Assembly: GCA_017744735.1 (NCBI GenBank)
Contig: JAGIAR010000001.1
Span: 62,001-126,000, forward strand
Length of the DNA stretch: 64,000 nt
Origin: Novosphingobium sp.
GTDB taxonomy: Bacteria; Pseudomonadota; Alphaproteobacteria; Sphingomonadales; Sphingomonadaceae
Direction: 5' to 3'
In this document: one piece after another, positions 16,400 through 25,290 of the stretch
How the letters are laid out: every line of letters begins with the position of its first letter
Position numbering within the stretch: position 1 is the stretch's first letter
Notes under the pieces: generated by a model
Told to the model about the DNA's origin: nothing
Seen by the model: the letters and a program-made list of their open reading frames with translations, nothing else
Databases searched by the model: none
Made by a program: the position numbers and the translations under genes

Positions 16400-17287
16400 G
16401 TGAGCAATATCCTCCAGACCATCACCCCGGTCACCCACGATCTCGGACAGTTCCAGGTCCGCCGCGCATTGCCGGCGAAGGAGCGGACCATGGTGGGGCC
16501 GTTCATCTTCGTCGATCAGTTCGGCCCGGCCCAGCTCGATATCGGGCAGGCGATGGACGTGCGGCCGCACCCCCACATCGGGCTCGCCACGGTGACCTGG
16601 CTGTTCGAGGGCGCCATCGACCACCGCGACAGCCTGGGCAGCTTCGCCACGATCCGCCCCGGACAGGTCAATCTGATGACCGCCGGCAGCGGGATCGTGC
16701 ATTCCGAGCGCAGCCCGCAGAGCGAGCGCGACGTCGGCCCGAAGATGTACGGGATGCAGACCTGGCTCGCCCTGCCCGACGGCAAGGAGGAACTGGCCCC
16801 GGCCTTCGAGGCGGTGACCGACCTGCCGCTGCTCGAAGACCAGTGCGTCACCGCGCGGGTGATCATGGGCGAGTTGTGGGGTCTCAAGGCCAAGACCACC
16901 ACCTATGCCGAGACGATCTACGCCGAGATTCTGCTCGGGCCCTCCGGGGCGATCCCGATCGAGGCCGATGCGGACGAGCGTGCGGTGATGCTGGTCGGCG
17001 GCGAGGCGAGCCTCGATGGGCGGGCGCTCAACCTCTACGAACTGGTCGTGCTGCGCCCCGGAACCGAGATGGTCCTGGCTTCCGGCCACGGCGGACGCGT
17101 GATGCTGATGGGCGGAGAGGCCTTCTCGACCAGGCGCCACGCCTATTGGAATTTCGTCGGATCGAGCAAGGAGCGGATCGAGCAGGCCAAGCAGGACTGG
17201 ATCGCCGGACGCTTCCCCAAGGTGCCGGGCGACGAGGTCGAGTTCATCCCCTTCCCCGAACGCCCGCTCACGCGCAGCGAGGATTAG
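16400..17287 (+). CDS. Pirin family protein
   Basis: 295 residues, a bicupin. The N-terminal pirin cupin has GPFIFVDQFGPAQ, the metal-ligand motif RPHPHIGLATVTWLFEG, and TAGSGIVHSERSP, which supply the three histidines and one glutamate of the iron site. The C-terminal cupin follows from about residue 170. The start is GTG 16400, two bases after the bolA stop. Pirins include quercetinase-like enzymes and redox-sensing regulators; the role here is open. Confidence 0.92.
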   Translation: MSNILQTITPVTHDLGQFQVRRALPAKERTMVGPFIFVDQFGPAQLDIGQAMDVRPHPHIGLATVTWLFEGAIDHRDSLGSFATIRPGQVNLMTAGSGIVHSERSPQSERDVGPKMYGMQTWLALPDGKEELAPAFEAVTDLPLLEDQCVTARVIMGELWGLKAKTTTYAETIYAEILLGPSGAIPIEADADERAVMLVGGEASLDGRALNLYELVVLRPGTEMVLASGHGGRVMLMGGEAFSTRRHAYWNFVGSSKERIEQAKQDWIAGRFPKVPGDEVEFIPFPERPLTRSED

Positions 17288-17292
17288 GAGCG

Positions 17293-18207
17293 ATGGAGGG
17301 GGAGGAGCTCACCAAAGTCGCGCTGGCCAACGGGCTTGAGCTCGCGGTCTGGGACAGCGGGCCGAAAGACGCGCCGGTGCTGATCTTCCTCCACGGCTTC
17401 CCGGAATCGCACCGCAGCTGGCGCCACCAGATCCGGCATTTCAGCAAGACCTACCGCTGCATCGCGCCCGACCAGCGCGGCTACGGCCAGTCCTCCAAGC
17501 CGCAGGAGGTCGTCAGCTACACCGCGGACAGGCTGGTCGGCGATATCTTCCAGCTCGCCGACGCGCTCGGGATCGACCATTTTACCATCGTCGGCCACGA
17601 TTGGGGCGGCGCGATCGCCTGGCCGCTGGCGATGTTCGGCCAAGCGAGCGGCCGCGTGACCCGCGCAGTGATCGCCAACGCTCCCCACGCCGCGCTGTTC
17701 CAGAAATTGCTGTGGCTGGATCCGGTGCAACGCGCGGCAAGCCAGTATATGCGCGCCTTTCGCGATCCGGCAAACGATGCACTAGTGCGCGAACATGGGC
17801 TTGCGGCGCTGCTGATGAAGGCGCTGAACTGGAAGCAGTCGCCAGCGCTGGAGCCCGAGGAGCGCGATTTCATGCTCGCGGCCTGGCAGGATCGCGCGGC
17901 CTGTTTCGGCATGCTCAACTGGTATCGCGCCAGCGCGATCGAAGTGCCCCCGCTCGACGCGCCCTATGCGCTGCCGGAGGACTGGGCGCCGCCGCCGCTG
18001 CCGAAGCTGACCATCCCGACGCTGGTGATCTGGGCGCTCGACGATCTCGCCCTGCCGCCCGGCAATCTCGAAGGGCTGGACGACCGGGTCGAGGACCTGA
18101 CGCTGGTGACGATCCCCGGCAGCGGCCACTTCGTGCAATGGGAGAAGCCCGCCGACGTCATCGCCGCGATGGACGACTTCCTCGGCCGGACCGCCGATGC
18201 CGCCTGA
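17293..18207 (+). CDS. Alpha/beta hydrolase, epoxide hydrolase-like
   Basis: 304 residues. The oxyanion motif is HGFPE (34-38), the nucleophile is an aspartate (D103 in GHDWGG), and a C-terminal GSGHFVQWEKP supplies the histidine. An Asp nucleophile plus HGxP points to the epoxide hydrolase/haloalkane dehalogenase group rather than esterases. A helical cap lies between about 135 and 230. It follows pirin by five bases and overlaps the LtrA gene by 11 bases. Confidence 0.87.
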   Translation: MEGEELTKVALANGLELAVWDSGPKDAPVLIFLHGFPESHRSWRHQIRHFSKTYRCIAPDQRGYGQSSKPQEVVSYTADRLVGDIFQLADALGIDHFTIVGHDWGGAIAWPLAMFGQASGRVTRAVIANAPHAALFQKLLWLDPVQRAASQYMRAFRDPANDALVREHGLAALLMKALNWKQSPALEPEERDFMLAAWQDRAACFGMLNWYRASAIEVPPLDAPYALPEDWAPPPLPKLTIPTLVIWALDDLALPPGNLEGLDDRVEDLTLVTIPGSGHFVQWEKPADVIAAMDDFLGRTADAA

Positions 18208-19489
18208 ACGCCGCAGCCTGCTGCGCGACCTGTCGCACGGCCATGCGGCGGTCAGCTATCTCGAGCTGTTCCTCGATCTCGTCTACGTCTTCGCGATCAC
18301 CCAGCTTTCGCATTTCCTGCTCGAGCACCTGACCCCGCTCGGTGCGCTGCAGGCGGTCATCCTGTTTCTCGCGGTGTGGTGGGCGTGGATCTACACCACC
18401 TGGGCGACCAACTGGCTCAACCCCGAGCGCGGGCCGGTGCGCTTCCTGATCGGCGGAGTGATGATCGGCAGCCTGATGATGTCGAGCGCGCTCCCGCACG
18501 CCTTCGAACGCGACGGCGGCCTGCCTTTCGCGCTCGCCTATTGCGGGATCCAGATCCTGCGCACCGGCTTCACCGCCTGGGCGATGCGGCGCGACGACCG
18601 CGTGAACAGCCGCAACCTGGCGCGCGCGACGGTCTATTTCTGCCTTGCCGCGCCGTGCTGGATCGTGGGCGGCCTGAGCCCCGATCCGGCGCTGCGGATG
18701 GCACTGTGGGTACTCGCGCTGGGCATCGAATTTTCCGGCCCGGCGGCGGGTTTCTGGGTCCCGTGGGTGGGTCGCGCGCAGACCGGCGACTGGGCGATCT
18801 CGGGCGGACACATGGCCGAACGCTGCGCGCTGTTCATCATCATCGCGCTGGGCGAAGGGATCGTCGTTACCGGCAGCCAGTTCGCCCGGGTCGCACCGCC
18901 CGACCCGGCAACGCTGGCCGCCTTCTTCACTGCCTTCACCGGCTCCTTCGCGGTGTGGTGGGTTTATTTCGATCTCGGCGCGCGGCGCGGGGCCGAGCAT
19001 ATCGAGCACCATGCCGATCCGGGCCGCGTGGCGCGCGACGCCTTCACCTATTGGCACATCCCGATCGTGGCGGGAATCGTGGTGCTTGCGGTGATCGACG
19101 AGCAGACGCTGGTCCATCCGCTCGCGCCCTCGCACCCGGACTTCGTGCTCACGCTGCTGGGCGGGAGCATCCTGTTTCTCGGCGGCACCATGGTGTTCAA
19201 GCGGATCACCAGCGGCAATCCGTGGTTTCCGTCGTCGCATATCTACGGCCTGTGGATGTGTGCGGGCGTGGCGCTGTGGGGGTGGCTGGCGCATCCGACC
19301 CACCTCGCCCTCGCCAATGCCCAAACCGTGGTTTTCGTGGCGGTCGCGGTATGGGAATGGCGCAGCTTCCACGGCGGATGGATCGACGCGGTGGTAAAAT
19401 ACGGCGGGCCGTTCGGCCGCTGGCTCAAGCGCCGGGCAGACCACATCCGGGATGCACGGCTGGCGGGACGGGACCGGCCGTCCGAGTAG
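18197..19489 (+). CDS. LtrA family membrane protein
   Basis: 430 residues of the low-temperature-requirement A family. It has about ten hydrophobic segments, the N-terminal signature SYLELFLDLVYVFAITQLSH, and the central HMAERCALFIIIALGE that defines the family. The molecular function is not established; the gene was named for cold growth in Listeria. The start overlaps the end of the hydrolase gene and the C-terminus is basic. It converges with the DUF2332 gene with no gap. Confidence 0.9.
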   Translation: MPPERRSLLRDLSHGHAAVSYLELFLDLVYVFAITQLSHFLLEHLTPLGALQAVILFLAVWWAWIYTTWATNWLNPERGPVRFLIGGVMIGSLMMSSALPHAFERDGGLPFALAYCGIQILRTGFTAWAMRRDDRVNSRNLARATVYFCLAAPCWIVGGLSPDPALRMALWVLALGIEFSGPAAGFWVPWVGRAQTGDWAISGGHMAERCALFIIIALGEGIVVTGSQFARVAPPDPATLAAFFTAFTGSFAVWWVYFDLGARRGAEHIEHHADPGRVARDAFTYWHIPIVAGIVVLAVIDEQTLVHPLAPSHPDFVLTLLGGSILFLGGTMVFKRITSGNPWFPSSHIYGLWMCAGVALWGWLAHPTHLALANAQTVVFVAVAVWEWRSFHGGWIDAVVKYGGPFGRWLKRRADHIRDARLAGRDRPSE

Positions 19490-20569
19490 CTATTGGCCGA
19501 CCCACTCCACCCACGCCCCGTGCGGATGCGCCTGGGTCAACTGCGTCCATTCCCTGCTGCTGCCGGGCCAATACTTGACCGTCAACTCGTGCGCGAAAGT
19601 CTCGCGGTTGGTCTCGAGCCGGATCCAGGCGAGCGGCCGGTCCGGCGTTGCGGCCTGCCCCGCCGCTTCCATCAGCTTCGCGATGGCATCGCGGGTCGCG
19701 ACGGGAAGATATTGCCACATGACCGAATGGTAGAGCACCCGGGTGACGCCCGCCGCCTGCGGACGCTCGACCAGTTCGGCCACGAACGCGCCCGCATCCT
19801 GCTCGACCAGATCGGGGCGTTTTTCGCTCGCCAGACGGATGGCCGCGTCGATCCGCTGCATCCGCTCCTTCGCGTCGGCCCAGACATAGGCCTTGAGCCG
19901 GAGCGCCTGCGCCGGATCGGCCAGATCGACCGGGGCGATGTCGCTGCCGCGGATCGACACGATCTCGACCTTGCCCGCGAGCGGCAGACCGCCGCGCCAT
20001 TTGGGCGCGATCCGCATCGGCGAATCCGCCGGGCCGACCTCGACCCCGCCGAGATCGTAGAAATAGCGCTCCATCATCGTGTTGACGCCCGCGCTGGCGC
20101 CGATCTCGTTGAGCTCGAACCGCGGCCCCAACCGCCGCGACAGCCACAGCAGCCCCGCCATGATGCTGGCCGAGCGGCCGGCCTCATTGGTCTGCGGCGG
20201 TCCGTCGAGCCACGGCGACAGCCGCGCATCAAACCGTTCGACCAGCCCGACCACGATCCTGTCGACCGCGTCCTGATCGGTCACCTCGCCCGCATAGACC
20301 GCCGCGAGCTCGGGCGCATCGCCGGTCAGGAACAGGTGGTGGATCCCGCCCGCGATCCGCAGCGGCATCGCCGCTTCCAGCGTCAGCCCTTCCCACTCGC
20401 GGATACGGCGGCCGACTTCGGTGGCGGTTTGCATCATCGCGCGCTCGGACCGCACGATCCGCCCCGTGCAGGGCGCCCCGGCCTTCTCGGCATGCGCAGC
20501 CTGCCACTCGATCGCGACGTCGACCTCCGGAATCGCCATCACCCCGGTCTTCCCGCCATCATCCGCCAT
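19490..20569 (-). CDS. DUF2332 family protein
   Basis: 359 residues of DUF2332. Recognisable segments are the opening W-Q-A-A-H-A-E region, the [12 protein letters not shown] stretch, [10 protein letters not shown], and a C-terminal HPHGAWVEW. The function is unknown for the family. The G-A-S-A-G-x-N motif is reminiscent of an S-adenosylmethionine-binding loop, but this is only a resemblance. It starts at ATG 20569, divergent from hisG with 41 bp between. Confidence 0.8.
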   Translation of the reverse strand: MADDGGKTGVMAIPEVDVAIEWQAAHAEKAGAPCTGRIVRSERAMMQTATEVGRRIREWEGLTLEAAMPLRIAGGIHHLFLTGDAPELAAVYAGEVTDQDAVDRIVVGLVERFDARLSPWLDGPPQTNEAGRSASIMAGLLWLSRRLGPRFELNEIGASAGVNTMMERYFYDLGGVEVGPADSPMRIAPKWRGGLPLAGKVEIVSIRGSDIAPVDLADPAQALRLKAYVWADAKERMQRIDAAIRLASEKRPDLVEQDAGAFVAELVERPQAAGVTRVLYHSVMWQYLPVATRDAIAKLMEAAGQAATPDRPLAWIRLETNRETFAHELTVKYWPGSSREWTQLTQAHPHGAWVEWVGQ

Positions 20570-20610
20570 TATCGTTGCCCTTTCCGGCCGCCTTCCTTAA
20601 GGCGCGCGCC

Positions 20611-21252
20611 ATGTCGCAAGCGCTTACCTTCGCCGTGCCCAAAGGCCGTATCCTCGACGAGGCCCTGCCGGTGATGGCGCGCGCCGGCGTGGTGCCCGAA
20701 GCCGGCTTCCACGACAAGGACAACCGCGCGCTCAGCTTCGCCTGCGAAAACGCGGACATGCGGATCATCCGCGTGCGCGCTTTCGACGTTGCCACCTTCG
20801 TGGCGCATGGCGCGGCGCAGGCGGGGATCGTGGGCTCCGACGTGGTCGAGGAATTCGACTATCCCGAACTCTATGCGCCGGTCGATCTCGACATCGGCCA
20901 CTGCCGTCTGTCGGTGGCGGAACCAAGGGATTCCGGGCTCGAACCGCTCGGCAAGATCAGCCATCTGCGGATCGCGACCAAATATCCGAGCCTCACCCGG
21001 CGCTATTTCGAACGGCAGGGGATCCAGGCCGAATGCGTCAAGCTCAACGGCGCGATGGAACTCGCGCCGAGCCTCGGCCTGTCGCAGCGCATCGTCGACC
21101 TGGTCTCGACCGGGCGGACGCTGGCCGAGAACGGGCTGGTCGAAACCACCGTGCTGATGCCGGTCTCGGCGCGGCTGATCGTCAACCGCGCGGCGATGAA
21201 GACCGATCCGCGCGTGGCCGCGCTGGTCGAAGCCTTCCGGGGGCAAGGCTGA
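20611..21252 (+). CDS. hisG: ATP phosphoribosyltransferase, short form
   Basis: 213 residues, the short HisG form lacking the C-terminal regulatory domain. It catalyses the first step of histidine synthesis. It contains [14 protein letters not shown] near the start, [11 protein letters not shown], and the PRPP-binding stretch [16 protein letters not shown]. Short HisG needs a HisZ partner for activity and feedback control in characterised systems; no hisZ is in this window. ATG 20611 is the start. The stop overlaps hisD by one base. Confidence 0.96.
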   Translation: MSQALTFAVPKGRILDEALPVMARAGVVPEAGFHDKDNRALSFACENADMRIIRVRAFDVATFVAHGAAQAGIVGSDVVEEFDYPELYAPVDLDIGHCRLSVAEPRDSGLEPLGKISHLRIATKYPSLTRRYFERQGIQAECVKLNGAMELAPSLGLSQRIVDLVSTGRTLAENGLVETTVLMPVSARLIVNRAAMKTDPRVAALVEAFRGQG

Positions 21253-22547
21253 TGCAGCGGCTCAGCAGTTCGGCCCCCGATTTCGCGAAGAAGTTCGCCC
21301 GGCTGGTCGAGGACCGGCGCGAGACCGACATCGACGTGACCCAGGCGGTTTCGACGATCCTGGGGGAAATTCGCGCCCGCGGCGACGATGCGCTGGCCGA
21401 ATTCACGATGCGCTACGACGATTTCGCGCTGCCCCAGGGCGAATGGCGGATCGATCCGGAACGCTGCAAGGCGGCGTTCGAAGCGCTCGACCCCGATCTG
21501 CGCGACGCGCTGACCCTCGCCGCGGACCGCATCCGCTCGTATCACGAAGCCCAGCTGCCCAAGAACCGCGACTATACCGACGATGCCGGCATCCGCCTCG
21601 GCGCGCGCTGGAGCCCGGTCGACGCCGCCGGGCTCTACGTTCCGGGTGGGCGCGCGTCCTATCCTTCGTCGCTGCTGATGAACGCGATCCCGGCGAAGGT
21701 CGCCGGGGTGAAGCGTCTCGCGATCTGCACCCCGACGCCGAAGGGCGCGATCAACGAGCTGGTGCTCGCCGCCGCGCATCTTGCCGGAGTGGACGAAATC
21801 TGGCCGGTCGGCGGCGCGCAGGCGGTCGGCGCGCTGGCCTATGGCACGAGCCGGATCGCGGCGGTCGACGTCGTGACCGGACCCGGCAACGCCTATGTCG
21901 CGGAGGCCAAGCGCCAGCTCTACGGCGTGGTCGGCATCGACATGGTCGCCGGGCCCAGCGAGATCCTGGTGATCGCCGACGGCAAGAACGATCCCGACTG
22001 GATCGCCGCCGATCTCCTCAGCCAGGCCGAGCACGATCCTTCGGCCCAGTCGATCCTGATTACCGACGACGCCGGTTTTGCCGATCAGGTCGGCGACCGG
22101 GTCGATGTGCAACTCGCGATGCTTGCGACCAACCGGACAGCGCAGGCCAGCTGGGACCAGTACGGGCTGATCGTGGTGGTCGGCGACCTAGCCAAGGAAG
22201 CCCCCGGCCTCGCCAACGCTCTCGCCGCAGAGCATATCGAGCTCGCGATCGACGAGCCCGAAAAGATGTTCAAGCACATTCGCCACGCGGGCAGCGTGTT
22301 CCTTGGCCGGATGACGCCCGAGGCGATCGGCGATTATGTCGCCGGACCCAACCACGTCCTCCCGACCGGGCGCCGCGCGCGCTTTTCCTCGGGGCTCTCG
22401 GTCCTCGACTTCATGAAGCGCACCAGCTTCATCGCCGTCGGTGACGAGGGCCTCAAGGCGATCGGCCCCGCGGCGGTGCGGCTGGCCGAAATGGAAGGCC
22501 TGCCTGCCCACGCAAAATCGGTTCAATTAAGGCTCAAGAAATCATGA
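21252..22547 (+). CDS. hisD: Histidinol dehydrogenase
   Basis: 431 residues, zinc-dependent, oxidising histidinol to histidine with two NAD+. Motifs include GLYVPGGRASYPSSLLMNAIPA, the nucleotide-binding VTGPGNAYVAEAKRQ, AGPSEILVIAD, and SQAEHDPSAQS with a zinc-ligand region. GPNHVLPTGRRARFSSGLSV lies near the C-terminus. The length is standard. The start overlaps the hisG stop (TGATG) and the stop overlaps the nusB start (ATGA), forming a four-gene operon. Confidence 0.97.
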   Translation: MQRLSSSAPDFAKKFARLVEDRRETDIDVTQAVSTILGEIRARGDDALAEFTMRYDDFALPQGEWRIDPERCKAAFEALDPDLRDALTLAADRIRSYHEAQLPKNRDYTDDAGIRLGARWSPVDAAGLYVPGGRASYPSSLLMNAIPAKVAGVKRLAICTPTPKGAINELVLAAAHLAGVDEIWPVGGAQAVGALAYGTSRIAAVDVVTGPGNAYVAEAKRQLYGVVGIDMVAGPSEILVIADGKNDPDWIAADLLSQAEHDPSAQSILITDDAGFADQVGDRVDVQLAMLATNRTAQASWDQYGLIVVVGDLAKEAPGLANALAAEHIELAIDEPEKMFKHIRHAGSVFLGRMTPEAIGDYVAGPNHVLPTGRRARFSSGLSVLDFMKRTSFIAVGDEGLKAIGPAAVRLAEMEGLPAHAKSVQLRLKKS

Positions 22548-22993
22548 GCGGACGCTCCAAATCCCGTTCCTCCGCACGGCTTTCTGCCGTTCAGGCGCTG
22601 TACCAGCACGAGATGGAAGGCACGCCGGCGGCAAAGCTGATCGACGACTTCCATCAGCATTACATCGGCCGCGAGATCGACGACGAGGGCGAGATCGCCG
22701 AAGCCGAGATCGCGTTCTTCGACGACATCGTGAAGGGCGTGCTCGCGCGCCGCGACGAGATCGACGGGATCATCGAAGAGCGGCTCTCTGCCGGCTGGAA
22801 CCTCAAGCGCCTCGACAAGACGATGCTGCAGATCCTGCGCGCCGGCACCTACGAACTCCTCGCCCGCCCCGACGTCCCGCTCGGCAGCGCGATCAGCGAA
22901 TACGTCGACGTCGCGCACGCCTTCTTCGACCGGCCCGAGCCGAGCTTCGTCAACGGGGTGCTGGACGGGGTGGCGAAGGCGGTGCGGAGCTGA
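22544..22993 (+). CDS. nusB: Transcription antitermination factor NusB
   Basis: 149 residues, all-helical NusB. It binds boxA RNA with NusE in rRNA antitermination. It has SARLSAVQALYQHEMEG at the start, a central acidic helix, and LDKTMLQILRAGTYELLARPDVPLGSAISEYVDVAHAFF, the typical C-terminal half. Start ATG 22544 overlaps the hisD stop. The stop TGA is overlapped by the CTG apparently used to start thiL. Confidence 0.95.
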   Translation: MSGRSKSRSSARLSAVQALYQHEMEGTPAAKLIDDFHQHYIGREIDDEGEIAEAEIAFFDDIVKGVLARRDEIDGIIEERLSAGWNLKRLDKTMLQILRAGTYELLARPDVPLGSAISEYVDVAHAFFDRPEPSFVNGVLDGVAKAVRS

Positions 22994-23865
22994 CGGGCGA
23001 GACCGCCTTCATCGACCGCCTTCGCGCTCTCGCGACCTCGCCCGCCGCGCGCGGACTGAACGACGATGCGGCCGTGCTCGAGATCGGCGGCGAGAGCATC
23101 GTGCTGACCCATGACATGCTGGTCGAAGGCATCCATTTCCTGCCCGACGCCGACCTGGCGGACGTCGCGTGGAAGCTGGTCGCGACCAATATTTCCGATC
23201 TGGCCGCCAAGGGCGCCGAGCCGATCGGAGTGCTGCTGGGGCACATGCTGTCAGCCGACGACGAGCGCTTCCTCGAAGGGCTGGCCGAGGTTCTCGCATA
23301 CTATCGCGTACCCTTGCTGGGCGGCGACACCGTGTCGGGCAGCCCGCCGCGCGCCTTCGGCCTCACCGCGATCGGCCGCGCGGTCCATTCCCCGGTCCCT
23401 TCGCGCGCCGGCGCACGAGTGGGCGATGCACTCTGCCTGACCGGCAAGGTCGGCGCGGCCATGTTGGGGTTCGAGGCGCTGCGCGACGGCACCGGCGCGG
23501 ACAGCATCGTCTACCGGCGGCCGATGGCGCGGCTGCGCAAGGGCAAGCTGCTCGCACCGCTGGTCACGGCGATGATGGACGTATCGGACGGGTTGCTGCT
23601 CGATGCCGCGCGGATGGCGCGCGCGAGCGGCGTCACCCTGGCGATCGACCGCGCCGCGGTTCCGATCGCCACGCCGGAAGACCGGCGCGACGACGCGCTG
23701 CGCTGGGGCGACGACTACGCGCTGCTGTTCACCGTGCCGCCGGGGATCGCGCTGCCGATCCGGGCGCATCGCATCGGTGTGGCCGAAGCCGCGTCAGCCA
23801 CGCCGATCCTGCTGGATGGAAAGCCACTCACCGAGACCGACGGCCTCGGCTACCAGCATCAGTGA
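22990..23865 (+). CDS. thiL: Thiamine-monophosphate kinase, apparent CTG start
   Basis: 291 residues if begun at CTG 22990. It phosphorylates thiamine phosphate to thiamine diphosphate. The N-terminal ETAFIDRLRAL and LNDDAAVLEI (Mg-ATP site aspartates), DMLVEGIHF, NISDLAAKGAEP and GGDTV motifs are intact. No ATG, GTG or TTG lies in frame upstream of the conserved N-terminus. The first ATG (23074) would remove the DDAAVL motif. CTG overlaps the nusB stop as CTGA, exactly where related genes would have ATGA. Confidence 0.85.
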   Translation: MTGETAFIDRLRALATSPAARGLNDDAAVLEIGGESIVLTHDMLVEGIHFLPDADLADVAWKLVATNISDLAAKGAEPIGVLLGHMLSADDERFLEGLAEVLAYYRVPLLGGDTVSGSPPRAFGLTAIGRAVHSPVPSRAGARVGDALCLTGKVGAAMLGFEALRDGTGADSIVYRRPMARLRKGKLLAPLVTAMMDVSDGLLLDAARMARASGVTLAIDRAAVPIATPEDRRDDALRWGDDYALLFTVPPGIALPIRAHRIGVAEAASATPILLDGKPLTETDGLGYQHQ

Positions 23866-24830
23866 GCCGAAACGTCGACGCCCTGGCGTCGCAGCACGTC
23901 CTTCAGCGCATGGAACGCCTCGCGCTGGCGGTGGTTCGGGATACCCGGATAGAGGTGATGGATCAGGTGGTATTCCATCGCCATCGACGCCCAATAGCCC
24001 AGCCGCGCCTTGAAGATGCGGGTGTTCTGGTAGCGCCCCTGCTCCTGCGGATGATGCGGGGCCCAGCTGAGCCAGTAGCGGATCCATGACAGGCCGAGCT
24101 GGCGCGGCAGCCACCACAGCAGCGCGACCTCGATCGCGTAGCCGCTCCACGCCATGCCGAAGAAGGTGCCGAGCATCACCAGCTGAAGCAGGGTGGTTTG
24201 CATCGCCGCGCGGCGCGAGGCCGGCGTGTCCATGTCCACCATCATGCGCTTGTAGCGCATCACCGAGCCTTCGACTCCGGGTTGGCGGTTCCACCAAGTC
24301 TTGAGGATCGCCTGCCACCAGTTCGGCGCGCCGTCGGTATAGTCCGGGTCGAGCTCGGCGTGATTGGTGTATTTGTGGTGTTCCATGTGGGTCAGCCGGG
24401 CGACCCCGAAGCCGAGCGCGATCGGCACGGTCGAGAGATGGCCGGTCAGCTCGTTCGCCCAGTAATGCTTGTGCCCGCGCGGATAGATGTTCGAATGCAT
24501 CGCCTCGTGGCTGGGAATGAAGCCGTAGGCGGCGCAGAAGGTCGCGAAAACGCAGCCGAGCGCGAGGCCGACCGGGCCGAGCAGGCCCATGATCGCGAGG
24601 GGAAACAGGCTGACCCAGACGAGGAAGCAGCCGACCGTGAGCGCAGCATAGACCCACATCCGCCCGCCATGGAACTTCATCGCGATGTCGCGCTCTTCCT
24701 TGCGCAGCGAACGGCGGGCCTCGCGGTCGAGTTCGTCATCCGCCAGCAGCGGGATCGCAAGCGCGTCGCCACCCGGCGCATCCAGCACCTCGCGCAGCAG
24801 CGCGTCGTCTTCCTTCAGCGGCCCGTCCAT
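23859..24830 (-). CDS. Membrane fatty acid desaturase superfamily protein
   Basis: 323 residues with three histidine boxes of diiron membrane desaturases/hydroxylases: SHEAMH, HMEHH and HLIHH. Hydrophobic pairs flank the first box and lie between boxes two and three. It could be a fatty acid desaturase or a carotenoid-modifying hydroxylase of the same superfamily; the sequence alone does not decide. ATG 24830, with a GGGGATGGGGG stretch upstream, is preferred over ATG 24875, which overlaps the upstream gene. The 3' end overlaps thiL by seven bases. Confidence 0.85.
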   Translation of the reverse strand: MDGPLKEDDALLREVLDAPGGDALAIPLLADDELDREARRSLRKEERDIAMKFHGGRMWVYAALTVGCFLVWVSLFPLAIMGLLGPVGLALGCVFATFCAAYGFIPSHEAMHSNIYPRGHKHYWANELTGHLSTVPIALGFGVARLTHMEHHKYTNHAELDPDYTDGAPNWWQAILKTWWNRQPGVEGSVMRYKRMMVDMDTPASRRAAMQTTLLQLVMLGTFFGMAWSGYAIEVALLWWLPRQLGLSWIRYWLSWAPHHPQEQGRYQNTRIFKARLGYWASMAMEYHLIHHLYPGIPNHRQREAFHALKDVLRRQGVDVSAH

Positions 24831-24846
24831 CACGCCCCCATCCCCT

Positions 24847-25041
24847 TCACAACCAGCGGCCCTTGATATTGGCATAGAGCCCCCAGGCTCCGCCGAAGGC
24901 GAGTCCGAAGGCGATCGGGCTCAGGCCGAACGGCCCCGGAATGCCCCACAGCTTCATCAGTTGCGCGGTCAAAGGCGCGATGAAACCGATGCCGAACAGG
25001 AACGGCATCACGGCGAACAATTTGCGGATCGCTTCGGTCAT
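24847..25041 (-). CDS. Small two-helix membrane protein
   Basis: 64 residues from ATG 25041 with two hydrophobic stretches (about 8-28 and 40-55) and a basic C-terminus. No family is recognised. It ends 16 bases before the desaturase start and probably shares its transcript. Confidence 0.6.
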   Translation of the reverse strand: MTEAIRKLFAVMPFLFGIGFIAPLTAQLMKLWGIPGPFGLSPIAFGLAFGGAWGLYANIKGRWL

Positions 25042-25124
25042 GTGGGTTAATCTATTATAAACCAGTGAAGGGCGCAAGATTCCTTGGTTTTTAGGTAGTT
25101 TGACTGTCGCACTTGTGCCGCTGC

Positions 25125-25186
25125 GGGACCGTTGGGGGTCCCCGGGCCAAACTGACCCGTTCCGGGCCTGTGGGAACGGGGCTTTT
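25125..25186 (+). promoter_or_regulatory. Two hairpins in the hppA leader, second one terminator-like
   Basis: Hairpin 1 is GGGACC (25125-25130) with GGTCCC (25137-25142). Hairpin 2 is CCCGTTCC (25156-25163) with GGAACGGG (25173-25180) followed by GCTTTT. Both lie 105-165 bp upstream of the hppA start. The second could act as an attenuator, or as a terminator of an unrecognised short transcript. No known riboswitch consensus is recognisable. Confidence 0.4.
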
Positions 25187-25290
25187 AAGCTTGCCTCGCC
25201 GGGCGCGGGCCGATAGCCACACTGCAAACTGCGGTTATCGGGGAAAATCCGAAGCCGTCCGATGGGATCCTTTGAGAGGGGGAAAGTTTC

